From an uncultured Atopobiaceae bacterium (GTDB lineage: Bacteria > Actinomycetota > Coriobacteriia > Coriobacteriales > Atopobiaceae), in the NCBI GenBank assembly GCA_934792625.1, contig CAKVON010000010.1, positions 1 to 64,000 on the forward strand: 64,000 bases of DNA, written 5' to 3'. Positions 1 through 8,831 of the stretch are shown piece by piece (within the stretch, counting starts at the first letter, position 1; the number at the start of each line of letters is the position of its first letter). Both the position numbers and the translations under genes were made by a program. The notes under the pieces are model-generated. The model did no database searches. It saw nothing but the letters and a program-made list of their open reading frames with translations, and had not been told where the DNA came from.

Positions 1-1117
1 TGAAGAAGGCCGTCATGGCCTGCTGGATGAAGCGGTTGTTGATGGCCTTCTTGGTCTGGTTCTCGTAGGAGGTCTGCGTGGAGAAGCAGTTGGTCACCAG
101 CACCAGGCAGTCCTGGACGTCCTGCCACTTGATTGAGCTCTCGTTCTTGTTGTACTTGCCCTGACTCTTGATGTAGGCGTCAAGCGCGCTGGTCAGGGCG
201 CTGCGGGCGGCCTTCTCGGGCGAGCCGCCGTTCTCGAGCCACGATGAGTTGTGGTAGTACTCCTGCATCTGGAAGGTACGCGAGAAGCACATGCAGGCTG
301 TGATCTTGACGTTGTAGTCGGGCAGGTCCTCGCGGTCGCGGCCGCGACGGTCCGCCTCGACGAAGAAGGGCTCGGTCAGGTAGTTGGCGCCGACCTTCTC
401 GAGCACGTAGTCCTCGATGCCCTTGGGATAGCAGAAGTCTTCCTCGGTGAATTCGCCGTCCTTGCCCTCGAGGCGGAGGCGGAAGGTGACGTTGGCGTTG
501 ACCACGGCCTGGCGGCGCATGGTCTCGCGATACCACTCGTCGGGGATGTCGATCGAGGTGAAGACCTCGAGGTCGGGGCGCCACTTGATGGTGGTGCCGG
601 TACGCGCCTCGTCGGCGGGCTCGACCAGCAGGGCCTTCTTTTTGGCGCCCACGACCTTGCCCTTCTTGAAGTGCAAGGAGTACTTGTTGCCGTCGCGCCA
701 GACCGTGACGTCCATGTACTCGGAGGCGTACTGGGTCGCGCACGAGCCCAGGCCGTTGGTGCCGAGCGAGAAGTCGTAGTCGCCGCTGCCGTTGTTGTCG
801 TACTTGCCGCCGGCGTAGAGCTCGCAGAAGACGAGCTCCCAGTTAAAGCGCTTCTCGGTGGGGTTCCAGTCGAGCGGGCAGCCGCGGCCGTTGTCCTCCA
901 CCTGGATGGAGCCGTCGGCGAAGGCGGTGAGGGTGATCAGCTTGCCGTAGCCCTGGCGAGCCTCGTCGACCGCGTTGGACAGGATCTCGAAGGCGGCGTG
1001 GGCACAGCCGTCGAGACCGTCCGAGCCGAAGATGACGGCGGGACGAAGGCGGACGCGCTCCTCGTCCTTGAGCTGGCGGATGCTGTCGTTGCCATAGTTT
1101 GCGGTGTTCTTTGCCAT
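1..1117 (-). CDS. Type IIA DNA topoisomerase subunit B (GyrB/ParE-like), partial
   Basis: About 372 codons of the N-terminal part are visible; the gene reads right to left and runs off the left edge. The ATG at 1115-1117 begins MAKNTANYGNDSIRQLKDEE. The GHKL ATPase fold is recognisable: SNAVDEA (N box), QVEDNGRGCPLDW (G1 box) and SLGTNGLGSCATQYAS (ATP lid), followed by a transducer-like segment. Family members hydrolyse ATP to drive duplex passage and pair with a GyrA/ParC subunit. The sequence is divergent from ordinary GyrB, so this is probably the ParE-type or a second paralogue; the Toprim domain that would help decide lies outside the window. An upstream purine-rich stretch (gagggagcacc in the gene's sense) supplies the ribosome binding site. 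Confidence 0.86.
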   Translation of the reverse strand, partial: MAKNTANYGNDSIRQLKDEERVRLRPAVIFGSDGLDGCAHAAFEILSNAVDEARQGYGKLITLTAFADGSIQVEDNGRGCPLDWNPTEKRFNWELVFCELYAGGKYDNNGSGDYDFSLGTNGLGSCATQYASEYMDVTVWRDGNKYSLHFKKGKVVGAKKKALLVEPADEARTGTTIKWRPDLEVFTSIDIPDEWYRETMRRQAVVNANVTFRLRLEGKDGEFTEEDFCYPKGIEDYVLEKVGANYLTEPFFVEADRRGRDREDLPDYNVKITACMCFSRTFQMQEYYHNSSWLENGGSPEKAARSALTSALDAYIKSQGKYNKNESSIKWQDVQDCLVLVTNCFSTQTSYENQTKKAINNRFIQQAMTAFF

Positions 1118-1558
1118 ACGCGCTCTTCCGGTGCTCCCTCTCTGCGCCTCGGTTGTGTAAGTAATCAAGCTAGCATAGCCTGGGCCGCGGACGGTTTTAT
1201 CCGACATGAAATCCATCGAACAACCGTTCTAATTGTGCCAATTGAATCGTCCGTCGGTGCGACTACGCCTTGGCCATCAGAGACCGCGCTCCTGGAGTTC
1301 GGTCTCGAGAAGGACGAGGGCCTCCTGCCCGTCCCTTTTCGCCACGAGGAGCTCGCGGTCGTTTACGCCTTCTTGTTGCAAGTGGTCGGTTCTTCTCGCC
1401 AGAAATGCGTGTTTGTCTGGCTGACGTGATGGAATCGCCGTTGCCCCGCCGAATATCTGCCGACAGCAAAGGCAAGCTGGTCTTTGGCTGAATAAAATCA
1501 GATGCTATGACGTGTGCGCCTGTGCGGCGCGGTCCCATCGAACCCAAAGGAGCTCTGC
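1118..1558. other. 441-bp gap between topoisomerase and guaA
   Basis: Divergent intergenic region. I see no convincing coding sequence: short open frames on both strands lack a ribosome binding site and any recognisable protein. The stretch near 1495-1511 (aataaaatca then gctatgac) is a plausible AT-richer promoter area for guaA. A near-copy of the 11-bp repeat, CTTCTCGCCAG, is at about 1394-1404. Confidence 0.5.
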
Positions 1559-2539
1559 ATGGATCCCAACAAGCGTCCCGACGACATGGTGCGCATCACC
1601 ACCCCCGAGCTTGCCCAGGCGTTTATCGCCGAGCAGGTCGCCGCAGTCCGCGAGCAGGTCGGCGACAAGAAGGTCCTGCTGGCCCTCTCCGGTGGCGTTG
1701 ATAGCTCCGTCGTCGCGGCACTTCTCATCAAGGCGATTGGCAAGCAGCTGATCTGCGTGCACGTGAACCACGGCCTCATGCGCAAGGGCGAGAGCGAGCA
1801 GGTCGTCGACGTGTTCGAGAATCAGATGGACGCGAACCTGATCTATGTGGACGCCACCGACCGCTTCCTGGACAAGCTGGTCGACGTCGCCGAGCCCGAG
1901 GCCAAGCGCAAGATCATCGGCGCCGAGTTCATCCGCGTGTTCGAGGAGGAGGCTCGCAAGGTCGGCAACGAGGTCAGCTTCCTGGCGCAGGGCACCATCT
2001 ACCCCGACATCCTCGAGTCCAAGGACGGCGTCAAGGCCCACCACAACGTCGGCGGCCTGCCCGAGGACCTGCAGTTTGAGCTCTGCGAGCCCGTCAAGCT
2101 GCTGTACAAGGACGAGGTCCGCGTGGTCGGCCGCGAGCTCGGCCTGCCCGAGAACATGGTCGAGCGCCAGCCGTTCCCTGGTCCCGGCCTGGGTGTCCGC
2201 TGCCTCGGCGCCATCACCCGCGACCGCCTCGAGGCGCTCCGCGACGCCGACGCGATCGTCCGCGAGGAGATCGACAACGCAGGTCTGACCATCTGGCAGT
2301 ATTTTGCCGTCGTGCCCGACTTCCGCGCGACCGGCGTCCGCGAGGGCAAGCGTGCCTACGACTGGCCCTGCATCATCCGCTGCATCAACACCGTCGACAT
2401 CATGACCGCCGAGGTCCCCGAGCTCGATTGGGCGCTCCTGAAGCGCATCACCGAGCGCGTGACCGCCGAGGTCCCGGGTATCTGCCGCGTCTGCTACGAC
2501 CTGACCCCGAAGCCCGTTGGCACGGTTGAGTGGGAGTAG
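1559..2539 (+). CDS. guaA: GMP synthetase, ATP pyrophosphatase subunit (no glutaminase domain)
   Basis: 326 aa. Converts XMP to GMP using ATP and ammonia in purine synthesis. The PP-loop SGGVDSSV lies near residues 45-52, followed by the N-type ATPase region (HVNHGLMRKGE), the AQGTIYPD segment and the GMP synthase dimerisation domain with QPFPGPGLGVR and the C-terminal motif KPVGTVEWE. Bacterial GuaA is normally about 510-525 aa with an N-terminal class I glutamine amidotransferase; here the protein begins directly at the ATPase, and nothing upstream encodes a glutaminase. The start is ATG 1559 with AAAGGAG at 1546-1552. A separately encoded glutaminase, as in archaea, or direct use of ammonia is implied. 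A strong terminator follows. Confidence 0.93.
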   Translation: MDPNKRPDDMVRITTPELAQAFIAEQVAAVREQVGDKKVLLALSGGVDSSVVAALLIKAIGKQLICVHVNHGLMRKGESEQVVDVFENQMDANLIYVDATDRFLDKLVDVAEPEAKRKIIGAEFIRVFEEEARKVGNEVSFLAQGTIYPDILESKDGVKAHHNVGGLPEDLQFELCEPVKLLYKDEVRVVGRELGLPENMVERQPFPGPGLGVRCLGAITRDRLEALRDADAIVREEIDNAGLTIWQYFAVVPDFRATGVREGKRAYDWPCIIRCINTVDIMTAEVPELDWALLKRITERVTAEVPGICRVCYDLTPKPVGTVEWE

Positions 2540-2574
2540 GTTAGCATCTGCGTTTTCCAAGCTAGATAGATGTG

Positions 2575-2620
2575 ACAACCCCTCTGGCAAGTGCTGATTG
2601 CCAGAGGGGTTGTCTGTTTT
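2575..2620 (+). terminator. Rho-independent terminator of guaA
   Basis: Perfect 15-bp stem, 2575-2589 pairing with 2599-2613 around a 9-nt loop, followed by CTGTTTT. Confidence 0.92.
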
Positions 2621-2664
2621 GCTGACGAGAAGAACGCGCGGGTCGACGTCAGGGTGGGTTAACG

Positions 2665-3816
2665 CTAGGCCGCAGGGCACTCGCCGGCGGGCAGGTCCAC
2701 GAGCATGACGGTGCCATCCTCGCAGCTCTTCTCGACAGAGGCGGTGCCGCCGTGGAGCGACGCAATCTCCCACACCAGCGCAAGGCCGAGGCCCACGCCG
2801 CCACGGGCCCTGCTGCGGGACTTGTCGACTCGGAAGAAGGGCTGGAAGATGCTCTGTTGCAGCTCGGCGGGAATCCCGGGGCCCTGGTCCGCGACCCGGA
2901 TGAGGACGCGACCGTCCCGCTGGCAGGCGGACAGGGTGACCGTCGTGTTGGGACGTCCGTAGCGGATGGCGTTTTCGGCCAGGTTGAAGACGATGCGGTA
3001 GATGAGGGTGTCGCTGCCGACCATGCGCGCGTCGCCGGCGTGCTCGAGGGCGATCCCGCCTTGCTCGGCGAGCGGGGCGAGGTCGGTGGCGACCTCCTCC
3101 AGCAGCGGGCCCACCTCGATCGGGTCGGTGCAGGGGACGGTTCGCAGCTCGCTCATCTCGAGCAGGGTCTTGGTCATTTGCGCCATGCGCTCGGTCTGCT
3201 CGCGCAGCAGCGTCACAAGCTCGGCGGTCTCGGGCCGGGCGTCGGGGTGTTCGGCCGAGAAGAGCTCGAGTTGCGCCTGCATGAGCGCGAGCGGCGTCCG
3301 CAGCTCGTGTGCGGCATTGCCCGTGAACTGTCGCTGTGCCGAGAAGCCCTCGTCGAGTCGCGCGATCATGTCGTTGAACGACGCGCTGCAGCGCGCGAGC
3401 TCGGCGGGGACGTCCTCGTCGAGCCTGGTGATTGCGAGGTTGTCGGGACGCACGTCCTCTACCTGCGCGGCAAAGTCCTGCAGCGGCCGCAGCGCCCGCC
3501 CGCTGGCAAAGTACGCGAGCACGCCGCCCGCCAGCGTCACCGCGGCGGTGATGCACCAGCTCGTCGTGCCGAACGCCTCCTGGGCGCCGCCCACGATGAC
3601 GGTGACCTCGTCGTCGATCCCCGCGCTCGTGGGGTCGAACGCAAGCGGGCCGTCCTTTTGGGCCCCTGCCTCGGCGAACGTCGAGATCTTGTCGCCGATC
3701 GAGTCCATGTAGCGCATGCCCGAGTATCCGATCAGACAGTTTGTCAGGACGCAGGCCGCGCAGACGAGAAGTGCCGTCGTCAGCGTGATGCGCCACTGCA
3801 GGGAGAGCCTTCTCAT
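2665..3816 (-). CDS. Sensor histidine kinase (HAMP-HisKA-HATPase)
   Basis: 383 aa membrane kinase, partner of the response regulator directly upstream. Two transmembrane helices (about residues 10-31 and 87-105) bracket a short extracytoplasmic sensor of about 55 residues. A HAMP-like linker (from about 106) leads to HisKA with NAAHELRTPL, the phospho-accepting His about 170. The ATPase domain shows NLAENAIRYG (about 279-288), DQGPGIP (about 310) and GGVGLGLAL (about 339-347). Its ATG overlaps the regulator's TGA (ATGA), so the two are translationally coupled. The pair lies back to back with the thiol-redox operon from 4569, which it may control; that link is inferred from position only. Confidence 0.92.
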   Translation of the reverse strand: MRRLSLQWRITLTTALLVCAACVLTNCLIGYSGMRYMDSIGDKISTFAEAGAQKDGPLAFDPTSAGIDDEVTVIVGGAQEAFGTTSWCITAAVTLAGGVLAYFASGRALRPLQDFAAQVEDVRPDNLAITRLDEDVPAELARCSASFNDMIARLDEGFSAQRQFTGNAAHELRTPLALMQAQLELFSAEHPDARPETAELVTLLREQTERMAQMTKTLLEMSELRTVPCTDPIEVGPLLEEVATDLAPLAEQGGIALEHAGDARMVGSDTLIYRIVFNLAENAIRYGRPNTTVTLSACQRDGRVLIRVADQGPGIPAELQQSIFQPFFRVDKSRSRARGGVGLGLALVWEIASLHGGTASVEKSCEDGTVMLVDLPAGECPAA

Positions 3817-4487
3817 CCGATGTCCTCCATCACGTAGCCCTCGCCGATCCGGTTGCGCACGGGGTCGTGCCCCAGCGCGCCGCGCAGCTTCTTGCGCAGC
3901 GACGAGATGTGCACCCGGGCCGAGTTGCTGAAGCTGTTTGCGTTGGCGTCCCACACGTGCTCGATAAGCTCCTCCTGGCTCACCGGGCGCCCCTGGTTGA
4001 GCATGAGGTACTCGAGGATCCCCGTCTCCTTCCGGGTGAGTGTCAGGGTCTCGTTACCAACGACCGCCGAACGGGCCTTCGTGTCGAAGGAGAGGTTTCC
4101 GCAGGTCAGGACCACATCACTCTGTGTGAACCGCCTGAGCGTGAGGCTGCGGATCCTGGCTGCGAGCTCGTCGAGGTGGAACGGCTTTGTCAGGTAGTCG
4201 TTGGCCCCGGCGTCCAGCCCCGCCACCTTGTCGGAAACCTCGCCGCGCGCCGACAGAATGAGCACCTTCGTGTCGAGGTCGGTCTCGCGCAGCCTTGCCA
4301 GCACCTCCATCCCGTCCAGACCCGGCAGGTTCAGGTCGAGCACGACCAGGTCGAAGCGCTCGATGGCGAGAAGTTCCGTCGCCTCCAAGCCGTCATGGCA
4401 GGAGTCGACGCTGTATGCAAGGTTTCTCAGGGAGCGGACAATCGCGTCGCAAAGCTCCCGCTCGTCCTCGACGACCAAAATGCGCAT
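3813..4487 (-). CDS. OmpR/PhoB-family response regulator
   Basis: 224 aa, cytoplasmic DNA-binding regulator. The receiver domain has the acidic pocket VVEDE at residues 5-9, phospho-acceptor Asp51 in LVVLDLNLPG, and Lys101 in YLTKPF. The C-terminal half is a winged-helix domain (LTRKETGILEYLMLNQGRPV, then ARVHISSLRKKL). The start MRILVVEDE was chosen because upstream codons are in noncoding, atypical sequence. It ends in ATGA overlap with the kinase. Its promoter lies in the 4488-4568 divergent gap shared with the CXXC/polyferredoxin operon. Confidence 0.94.
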   Translation of the reverse strand: MRILVVEDERELCDAIVRSLRNLAYSVDSCHDGLEATELLAIERFDLVVLDLNLPGLDGMEVLARLRETDLDTKVLILSARGEVSDKVAGLDAGANDYLTKPFHLDELAARIRSLTLRRFTQSDVVLTCGNLSFDTKARSAVVGNETLTLTRKETGILEYLMLNQGRPVSQEELIEHVWDANANSFSNSARVHISSLRKKLRGALGHDPVRNRIGEGYVMEDIG

Positions 4488-4568
4488 GGGGCTCTCCAGG
4501 TGTGTGCGTCTGGCTCTTAACGCGGATTTTATATCCGATATGTTCCAATCGTGCCAGAAGCGAAGGGA

Positions 4569-4724
4569 GTGGTCGAATTGTTCAGGACGATAAAGCCCGC
4601 CGTCCAGATTGCGCTGCTGGTAGTTGGGGTTGCCATGGTCTGTTTTGGCGCCTTGCGCGGCGAGGCGGCAGCAGTTTTGGCAAAGGCGATCAGGCTGTGT
4701 CTGGAGTGTGTCGGAATTGGATAA
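4569..4724 (+). CDS. Small CD1871A-like CXXC membrane protein
   Basis: 51 aa in the frame starting GTG 4569 (TTG at 4578, better spaced from AAGGGAG, is an equally likely start). One hydrophobic helix (about residues 11-29: [20 protein letters not shown]) is followed by [20 protein letters not shown], ending in a C-terminal CLEC motif. This layout, helix then GE..VL.KAI..CLECIGIG, is what I recall for the CD1871A-family CXXC-motif proteins of Firmicutes and Coriobacteria, which sit beside a NapH-like polyferredoxin and a thioredoxin-fold protein as here. It overlaps the next gene by 17 nt. Function is unproven; a membrane-tethered dithiol relay is a reasonable guess. Confidence 0.75.
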   Translation: MVELFRTIKPAVQIALLVVGVAMVCFGALRGEAAAVLAKAIRLCLECVGIG

Positions 4725-5619
4725 CAAGACTCGCTCCGCGTCGCGGCTCCTTGCTCGCTTTCGCGGCTGGATTCAGGCGGCGGCCACGCTGCTGTCGAAC
4801 GTCCACCTGCCCAACTTCGTCAGGGGTGGCATCTACCAGGGGGCTGGCAAGGTGGCCTGCGTACCGGGCCTCAACTGCTATTCCTGCCCCGCGGCGTCGG
4901 GCGCCTGCCCGATCGGATCGTTCCAGGCGGTGGTCGGCTCGTCGAGGTTCAGCTTCTCCTATTACGTGACGGGGACGCTCATCTTGCTCGGTGTTCTTCT
5001 CGGCAGGTTTGTGTGCGGCTTTCTGTGCCCGTTCGGTTGGCTGCAGGAGCTTCTGCACAAGGTTCCCGGCAAGAAGCTGTCCACGCGCGGGCTCAGGCCG
5101 CTGACCTACCTCAAGTACGCCGTGCTGGCGCTGGCCGTGGTCGCGCTGCCCGTGCTGGTGGTGGACGACATCGGTATGGGAGACCCGTTCTTCTGCAAGT
5201 ACCTCTGCCCGCAGGGCGTGCTCGAGGGCGCGATTCCGCTGGCCGCCACCAACCCCGGCATTCGCGCCGCGCTGGGACCGCTGTTCTCCTGGAAGCTGGC
5301 GGTGCTTGTGGCGGTGGTCGTGCTGAGCGTGGTGTTCTTCCGCCCGTTCTGCAAGTGGATCTGCCCGCTCGGCGCGTTCTACGGCCTGATGAACAAGGTG
5401 TCGCTGCTCGAGGTCAGCCTCGACCACGACAGGTGCGTCTCGTGCGGGAAGTGCGCGGCGGCGTGCCAGATGGATGTCGACGTCACGGCCTCGCCAAACA
5501 GCGCCGAGTGCATCCGCTGCGGCAAGTGCATCGGTGCCTGTCCCGTCGACGCGCTCGACTTCCACTACGGCCTTTCCCCGTCGGGCGGCAAGCGCGCCCG
5601 GCGATGCGAGGACAAGTAA
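4708..5619 (+). CDS. NapH/MauN-type membrane 4Fe-4S polyferredoxin
   Basis: 303 aa from GTG 4708 (TTG 4717 is better spaced from GGAG at 4703 and equally possible). A multi-helix membrane protein with cysteine pairs at helix ends: [31 protein letters not shown] and CKWICPLG, characteristic of the NapH/YccM/CcoG group. The C-terminus carries two 2[4Fe-4S] ferredoxin motifs, [14 protein letters not shown] and [14 protein letters not shown]. It likely moves electrons across the membrane towards the extracytoplasmic thiol protein encoded next. It overlaps the small CXXC gene and is followed 52 nt later by the lipoprotein, implying one operon. Confidence 0.9.
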   Translation: MSELDNKTRSASRLLARFRGWIQAAATLLSNVHLPNFVRGGIYQGAGKVACVPGLNCYSCPAASGACPIGSFQAVVGSSRFSFSYYVTGTLILLGVLLGRFVCGFLCPFGWLQELLHKVPGKKLSTRGLRPLTYLKYAVLALAVVALPVLVVDDIGMGDPFFCKYLCPQGVLEGAIPLAATNPGIRAALGPLFSWKLAVLVAVVVLSVVFFRPFCKWICPLGAFYGLMNKVSLLEVSLDHDRCVSCGKCAAACQMDVDVTASPNSAECIRCGKCIGACPVDALDFHYGLSPSGGKRARRCEDK

Positions 5620-5671
5620 GTAAGGACAAGTAAGCAAGAAGCAGGTATCGACCCAAATTGGAGGAATGGTA

Positions 5672-6634
5672 ATGAAGCTCACGAAGATCGCGACGGCCCT
5701 GCTGGTCCCCCTGCTGGCGATTAGCCTTGCGGCATGCTCCGCCCCCAAGGGTGGCGCCGCCGACGCCAAGACGGCCGACTCCGAGATCGCGGCCCTGATG
5801 TCGGAGGACCCGAGCACGGCCGACGCGGCAGCCAAGCTCTACCAGAAGCTCATGCAGAAGGAGAACGACATCCTCTCCACGAACTCCCAGCTTTGGGAGA
5901 AGGTCTTTCTGTCGGCCAACAAGAACATGACGATGATCGAGGACGGCAAGAACTACGGCGACTTCCTTCTGGACACGATTGAGGCCGCCAAGGACAAGTT
6001 CACCGCCGACGAGCTCAAGACGCTCAAGGCCGGTGCCGAGCAGATCAAGGAGATTGAGGGCAAGCTGACGATCCTCGAGCAGAAGTACCCCGACTGCGGC
6101 GCCGCCCCGGGCGCGGGCGACAGCGTCGACGGGTCGAGCGCCGGAATGCCTGCCGACGCCGCCGAGCTGACCAAGTTCCCGACCTTCAAGGGCAAGGACC
6201 TCGACGGCAACGACGTGAGCAGCGACGAGATCTTCTCCCGCAACAAGGTCACCGTCGTCAACTTCTGGTTTACCAGCTGCAAGCCGTGCGTCGGCGAGCT
6301 GGGCGAGCTCGAGGCCCTCAACAAGAGGCTTGCCGAGAAGGGCGGCGAGGTCGTCGGCATCAACTCCTTCACGCTGGACGGTGACAAGCAGGCGATCGCC
6401 GAGGCCAAGGACGTCCTGTCGAAGAAGGGCGTGACCTACAAAAACGTCTGGTTCAAGACTGCCAGCGAGGCCGGCCAGTTTACCTCGGGCCTGTACTCCT
6501 ACCCGACCACCTACGTCGTCGACAAGAACGGGCAGATCGTCGGCAGCCCGATCGTGGGTGCGATCACGTCCGGTGAGCAGCAGAAGGCGCTCGACAAGCT
6601 GATCGACCAGGCGATCGCGAGCAGCCAGAGGTAG
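5672..6634 (+). CDS. TlpA/ResA-like thiol-disulfide lipoprotein
   Basis: 320 aa. A lipoprotein signal peptide ends in LAAC (lipid Cys22). Residues about 25-150 are a charged helical region unlike a thioredoxin. The C-terminal half (about 165-318) is a TlpA/AhpC-TSA thioredoxin fold with WFTSCKPCVGE; active-site Cys203 and Cys206, and a cis-proline in YSYPTTYVVD. It probably reduces or rearranges disulfides outside the membrane, drawing electrons from the polyferredoxin encoded upstream. ATG 5672 was preferred over ATG 5666 because GGAGG at 5660-5664 would be too close to the latter. A strong terminator follows. Confidence 0.9.
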   Translation: MKLTKIATALLVPLLAISLAACSAPKGGAADAKTADSEIAALMSEDPSTADAAAKLYQKLMQKENDILSTNSQLWEKVFLSANKNMTMIEDGKNYGDFLLDTIEAAKDKFTADELKTLKAGAEQIKEIEGKLTILEQKYPDCGAAPGAGDSVDGSSAGMPADAAELTKFPTFKGKDLDGNDVSSDEIFSRNKVTVVNFWFTSCKPCVGELGELEALNKRLAEKGGEVVGINSFTLDGDKQAIAEAKDVLSKKGVTYKNVWFKTASEAGQFTSGLYSYPTTYVVDKNGQIVGSPIVGAITSGEQQKALDKLIDQAIASSQR

Positions 6635-6658
6635 GCTGGGGCAACGTCGCACGAGCAA

Positions 6659-6701
6659 GGGTCCCGACGCAGCCGGATAAGGCGCGTCGGGACCCTCTTT
6701 G
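6659..6701 (+). terminator. Terminator of the thiol-redox operon
   Basis: Perfect 12-bp stem (6659-6670 with 6684-6695), followed by TCTTT. Confidence 0.88.
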
Positions 6702-6725
6702 GTCGGTCGGGGCATTGCCGGGTCG

Positions 6726-7595
6726 TCAGATTCCCTCGGGCAGACGGTCCTTCTCGACAGGGCTCTTTACGTGGTTGCCGATGATCTCGGAGACGTCGGA
6801 GATCGAGACGAACGCGGAGTGGTCGACCAAGTCGATGACCTCGCGCAGCTCGCGGACCTCGTACTTGGTGATGACGCAGTACAGGACCTTCTTGCGGCCG
6901 CTGAGCATGCCCTTGCCGTCCATGATGGTCACGGTGCGGCCCATGCGCTCGTAGATCCGCGAGCAGATCTGACGGGCGTCGTTGGTGATGATGACCGCGG
7001 CCTTGGCCTGGTTCATCTCGGACTCGACCATGTCGAGCACCTTGGACGTGATGAAGTACGTGAGCAGCGAGTACAGCGCGCGGTCGATGCCAAACAGCAC
7101 GCCCGCCATGCCGTAGATGACGATGTTCATGCCCAACACCATCTGTCCGACGGCAAGGTCGGTGCGTCGGCTTACCAGGATCGCCACGGCCTCGGTGCCG
7201 TCGAGGCAGCCGCCCTCGCGGATGACGATGCCCACGCCCAGGCCAAGCAGCACGCCGCCGAAGCAGACGGCCAGAAGCGTCTCGCCGGTGGCGTTGGCCC
7301 AGCCGCTGAACAGCTCGACGCAGCAGGAGAACACCGTCATCGAGAACGCCGCGCGCACGGTGAACCCGCGGCCGAGCCTTACCCCGCCCAGCACGAGGAA
7401 GGGCACGTTGAGAAGTACGGTGAGAAGCGCGAGCGGAATCCCGGTGATGTGCGAGACCATCATGCCGACGCCGATGACGCCGCCGTCCAGGATGGTGTTG
7501 GGGACGAGGAACTCCTCGACGGCGAACGCCGCGATGGCGGAACCCAGCGCCAAAAGCGCGAAGTTGAAGATCGGGCGAGAGGGTCGTCGGTTCAT
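6726..7595 (-). CDS. YitT family (DUF161/DUF2179) membrane protein
   Basis: 289 aa. The N-terminal part has five to six hydrophobic helices (residues about 10-180) with the family hallmarks VPNTILDGGVIGVGMM and REGGCLDGTEAVAIL. The C-terminal about 90 residues form the cytoplasmic DUF2179 domain (AAVIITNDARQICSRIYERMGRTVTIMDGKGML). The family is widespread in low- and high-GC Gram-positives and the substrate is unknown. Start M at 7593-7595 was chosen from the GAAAGG upstream and the hydrophobic onset. It is transcribed towards the redox operon terminator and is probably monocistronic. Confidence 0.93.
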   Translation of the reverse strand: MNRRPSRPIFNFALLALGSAIAAFAVEEFLVPNTILDGGVIGVGMMVSHITGIPLALLTVLLNVPFLVLGGVRLGRGFTVRAAFSMTVFSCCVELFSGWANATGETLLAVCFGGVLLGLGVGIVIREGGCLDGTEAVAILVSRRTDLAVGQMVLGMNIVIYGMAGVLFGIDRALYSLLTYFITSKVLDMVESEMNQAKAAVIITNDARQICSRIYERMGRTVTIMDGKGMLSGRKKVLYCVITKYEVRELREVIDLVDHSAFVSISDVSEIIGNHVKSPVEKDRLPEGI

Positions 7596-7810
7596 GTGCG
7601 AGGGCCTTTCTACGCTCGGGGTTTGTACGCGGAAGAGTCTACCCAAGGCCCCGGGCGCGATTCGGCCGCGCGGGCGGCGGGCGCGCCATCCATCAGAAAG
7701 CCGGATGAAGTAAAGTGCAAAGGTTGCGACGGGTGCCGTCGCATGGGCAGTGCCGCGACGGGTGTCGCCATCGCACGAGGGTCGTTCGGACGGTAGGAGA
7801 GGGAGACTCG

Positions 7811-8752
7811 ATGATCTTCTCGCTAGCCCCCATGGAGGGAATCACCGGGCACGTGTTCCGCCGGGTCCACGCCGAGGTCTTCGGCAAGATGGACAGGTAT
7901 TACACGCCGTTCGTCACGCCGTCGCGCCCGGGCACGCCCCTCGGCAAGCGCTATCGCGTGGAGCTGGACCCGCAGAACAACCGTGGCCTGGACGTCGTTG
8001 CTCAGGTGCTGACCAAGAACGCCGACGACTTCGTCTGGACGGCCGAGCAGCTGGAGCAGCTGGGATATCGGGAGGTCAACCTCAACCTGGGGTGCCCCTC
8101 GGGCACGGTCACGGCAAAAGGGAAGGGCTCTGGCTTCCTGCGCGACCCCGACGCGCTGGAGAGGTTCCTGCTGGACGTGTGCGAGCGCTCGCCGCTGCCG
8201 GTCTCGGTCAAGACGCGCCTGGGCTTTGCGGACGACAGCGAGTACGAGGACATCCTGCAGGTCTATTGCCGCTGCCCGCTTGCCGAGCTGATCGTCCACC
8301 CGCGCGTCCGCAACGACGCCTACCGCGGCACGCCGCGCCGCGAGTACTATGGCCTGACGCTGGAGCGGGCGCCGTTTCCCGTGGCGTACAACGGCAACGT
8401 CTTTGGCCTGGGCGACATCGACTCTTTGGTGGGGGAGTGGCCGCAGACCCGACACATCATGTTGGGCAGGGGCGTCCTGTCGAACCCCGCGCTGGCACGC
8501 ATGGCCAAGGGCGGCTCGCCCGTCACCCGTGACGAGCTCAGGCGCTTTCACGACCTGTTGTTCCGCGCGTACCGGGACGAGATCGGCCCCAACGCCGTCT
8601 TCCGCATGAAGGAGTGGTGGTCCTACGCCAAGGACTGCTTTGCCGACCCGCTTGCGGTGCATCGCCTGGTCAGAAGGACGCACAGCGTCCAGGAGTACGA
8701 GTCGGGCGTCCGTCGCGCGTTCGAGGAGCAGCCCTTTCGTGCCACCTCGTAA
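7811..8752 (+). CDS. tRNA-dihydrouridine synthase (Dus family)
   Basis: 313 aa, FMN TIM barrel reducing uridine to dihydrouridine in tRNA. Visible family signatures: N-terminal LAPMEGITGHVFR, the substrate-binding and catalytic-Cys segment NLNLGCPSGTVTAKGKGSG, VSVKTRLGF, ELIVHPR, PVAYNGNV and IMLGRGVLSNP. Length matches DusB-type enzymes. ATG 7811 is preceded by GGAGAGGGAGA. The catalytic Cys and FMN-contacting Lys (VKTR) and His (VHPR) are all kept. It lies between a convergent-side YitT and the alkyltransferase, with no clear operon link. Confidence 0.92.
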   Translation: MIFSLAPMEGITGHVFRRVHAEVFGKMDRYYTPFVTPSRPGTPLGKRYRVELDPQNNRGLDVVAQVLTKNADDFVWTAEQLEQLGYREVNLNLGCPSGTVTAKGKGSGFLRDPDALERFLLDVCERSPLPVSVKTRLGFADDSEYEDILQVYCRCPLAELIVHPRVRNDAYRGTPRREYYGLTLERAPFPVAYNGNVFGLGDIDSLVGEWPQTRHIMLGRGVLSNPALARMAKGGSPVTRDELRRFHDLLFRAYRDEIGPNAVFRMKEWWSYAKDCFADPLAVHRLVRRTHSVQEYESGVRRAFEEQPFRATS

Positions 8753-8813
8753 GATGTGGGTTAGCTTTATGACGGCCCGCCCAACAAAACCAACTGTCTG
8801 ATTGAGGCACTCC

Positions 8814-8824
8814 CTGCCGAGAAG
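8814..8824 (-). repeat. Copy of 11-bp element (CTGCCGAGAAG on +)
   Basis: Eight bases before the ogt start; the GAGAAGG half doubles as the ribosome binding site of that gene. See the finding on this element for its full distribution. Confidence 0.85.
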
Positions 8825-8831
8825 GGCGCTG

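Noticed and set aside
1505..3796. Very long open frames on the opposite strand of guaA, uvrA, malic enzyme and prfC (for example 1505-3796, 11126-13429, 28278-30965, 48380-50170).
   Set aside because: They mirror real genes with strong family motifs, have low-complexity Ala/Arg/Gly-rich or Val/Glu/Asp-rich translations typical of GC-rich antisense frames, and lack ribosome binding sites.
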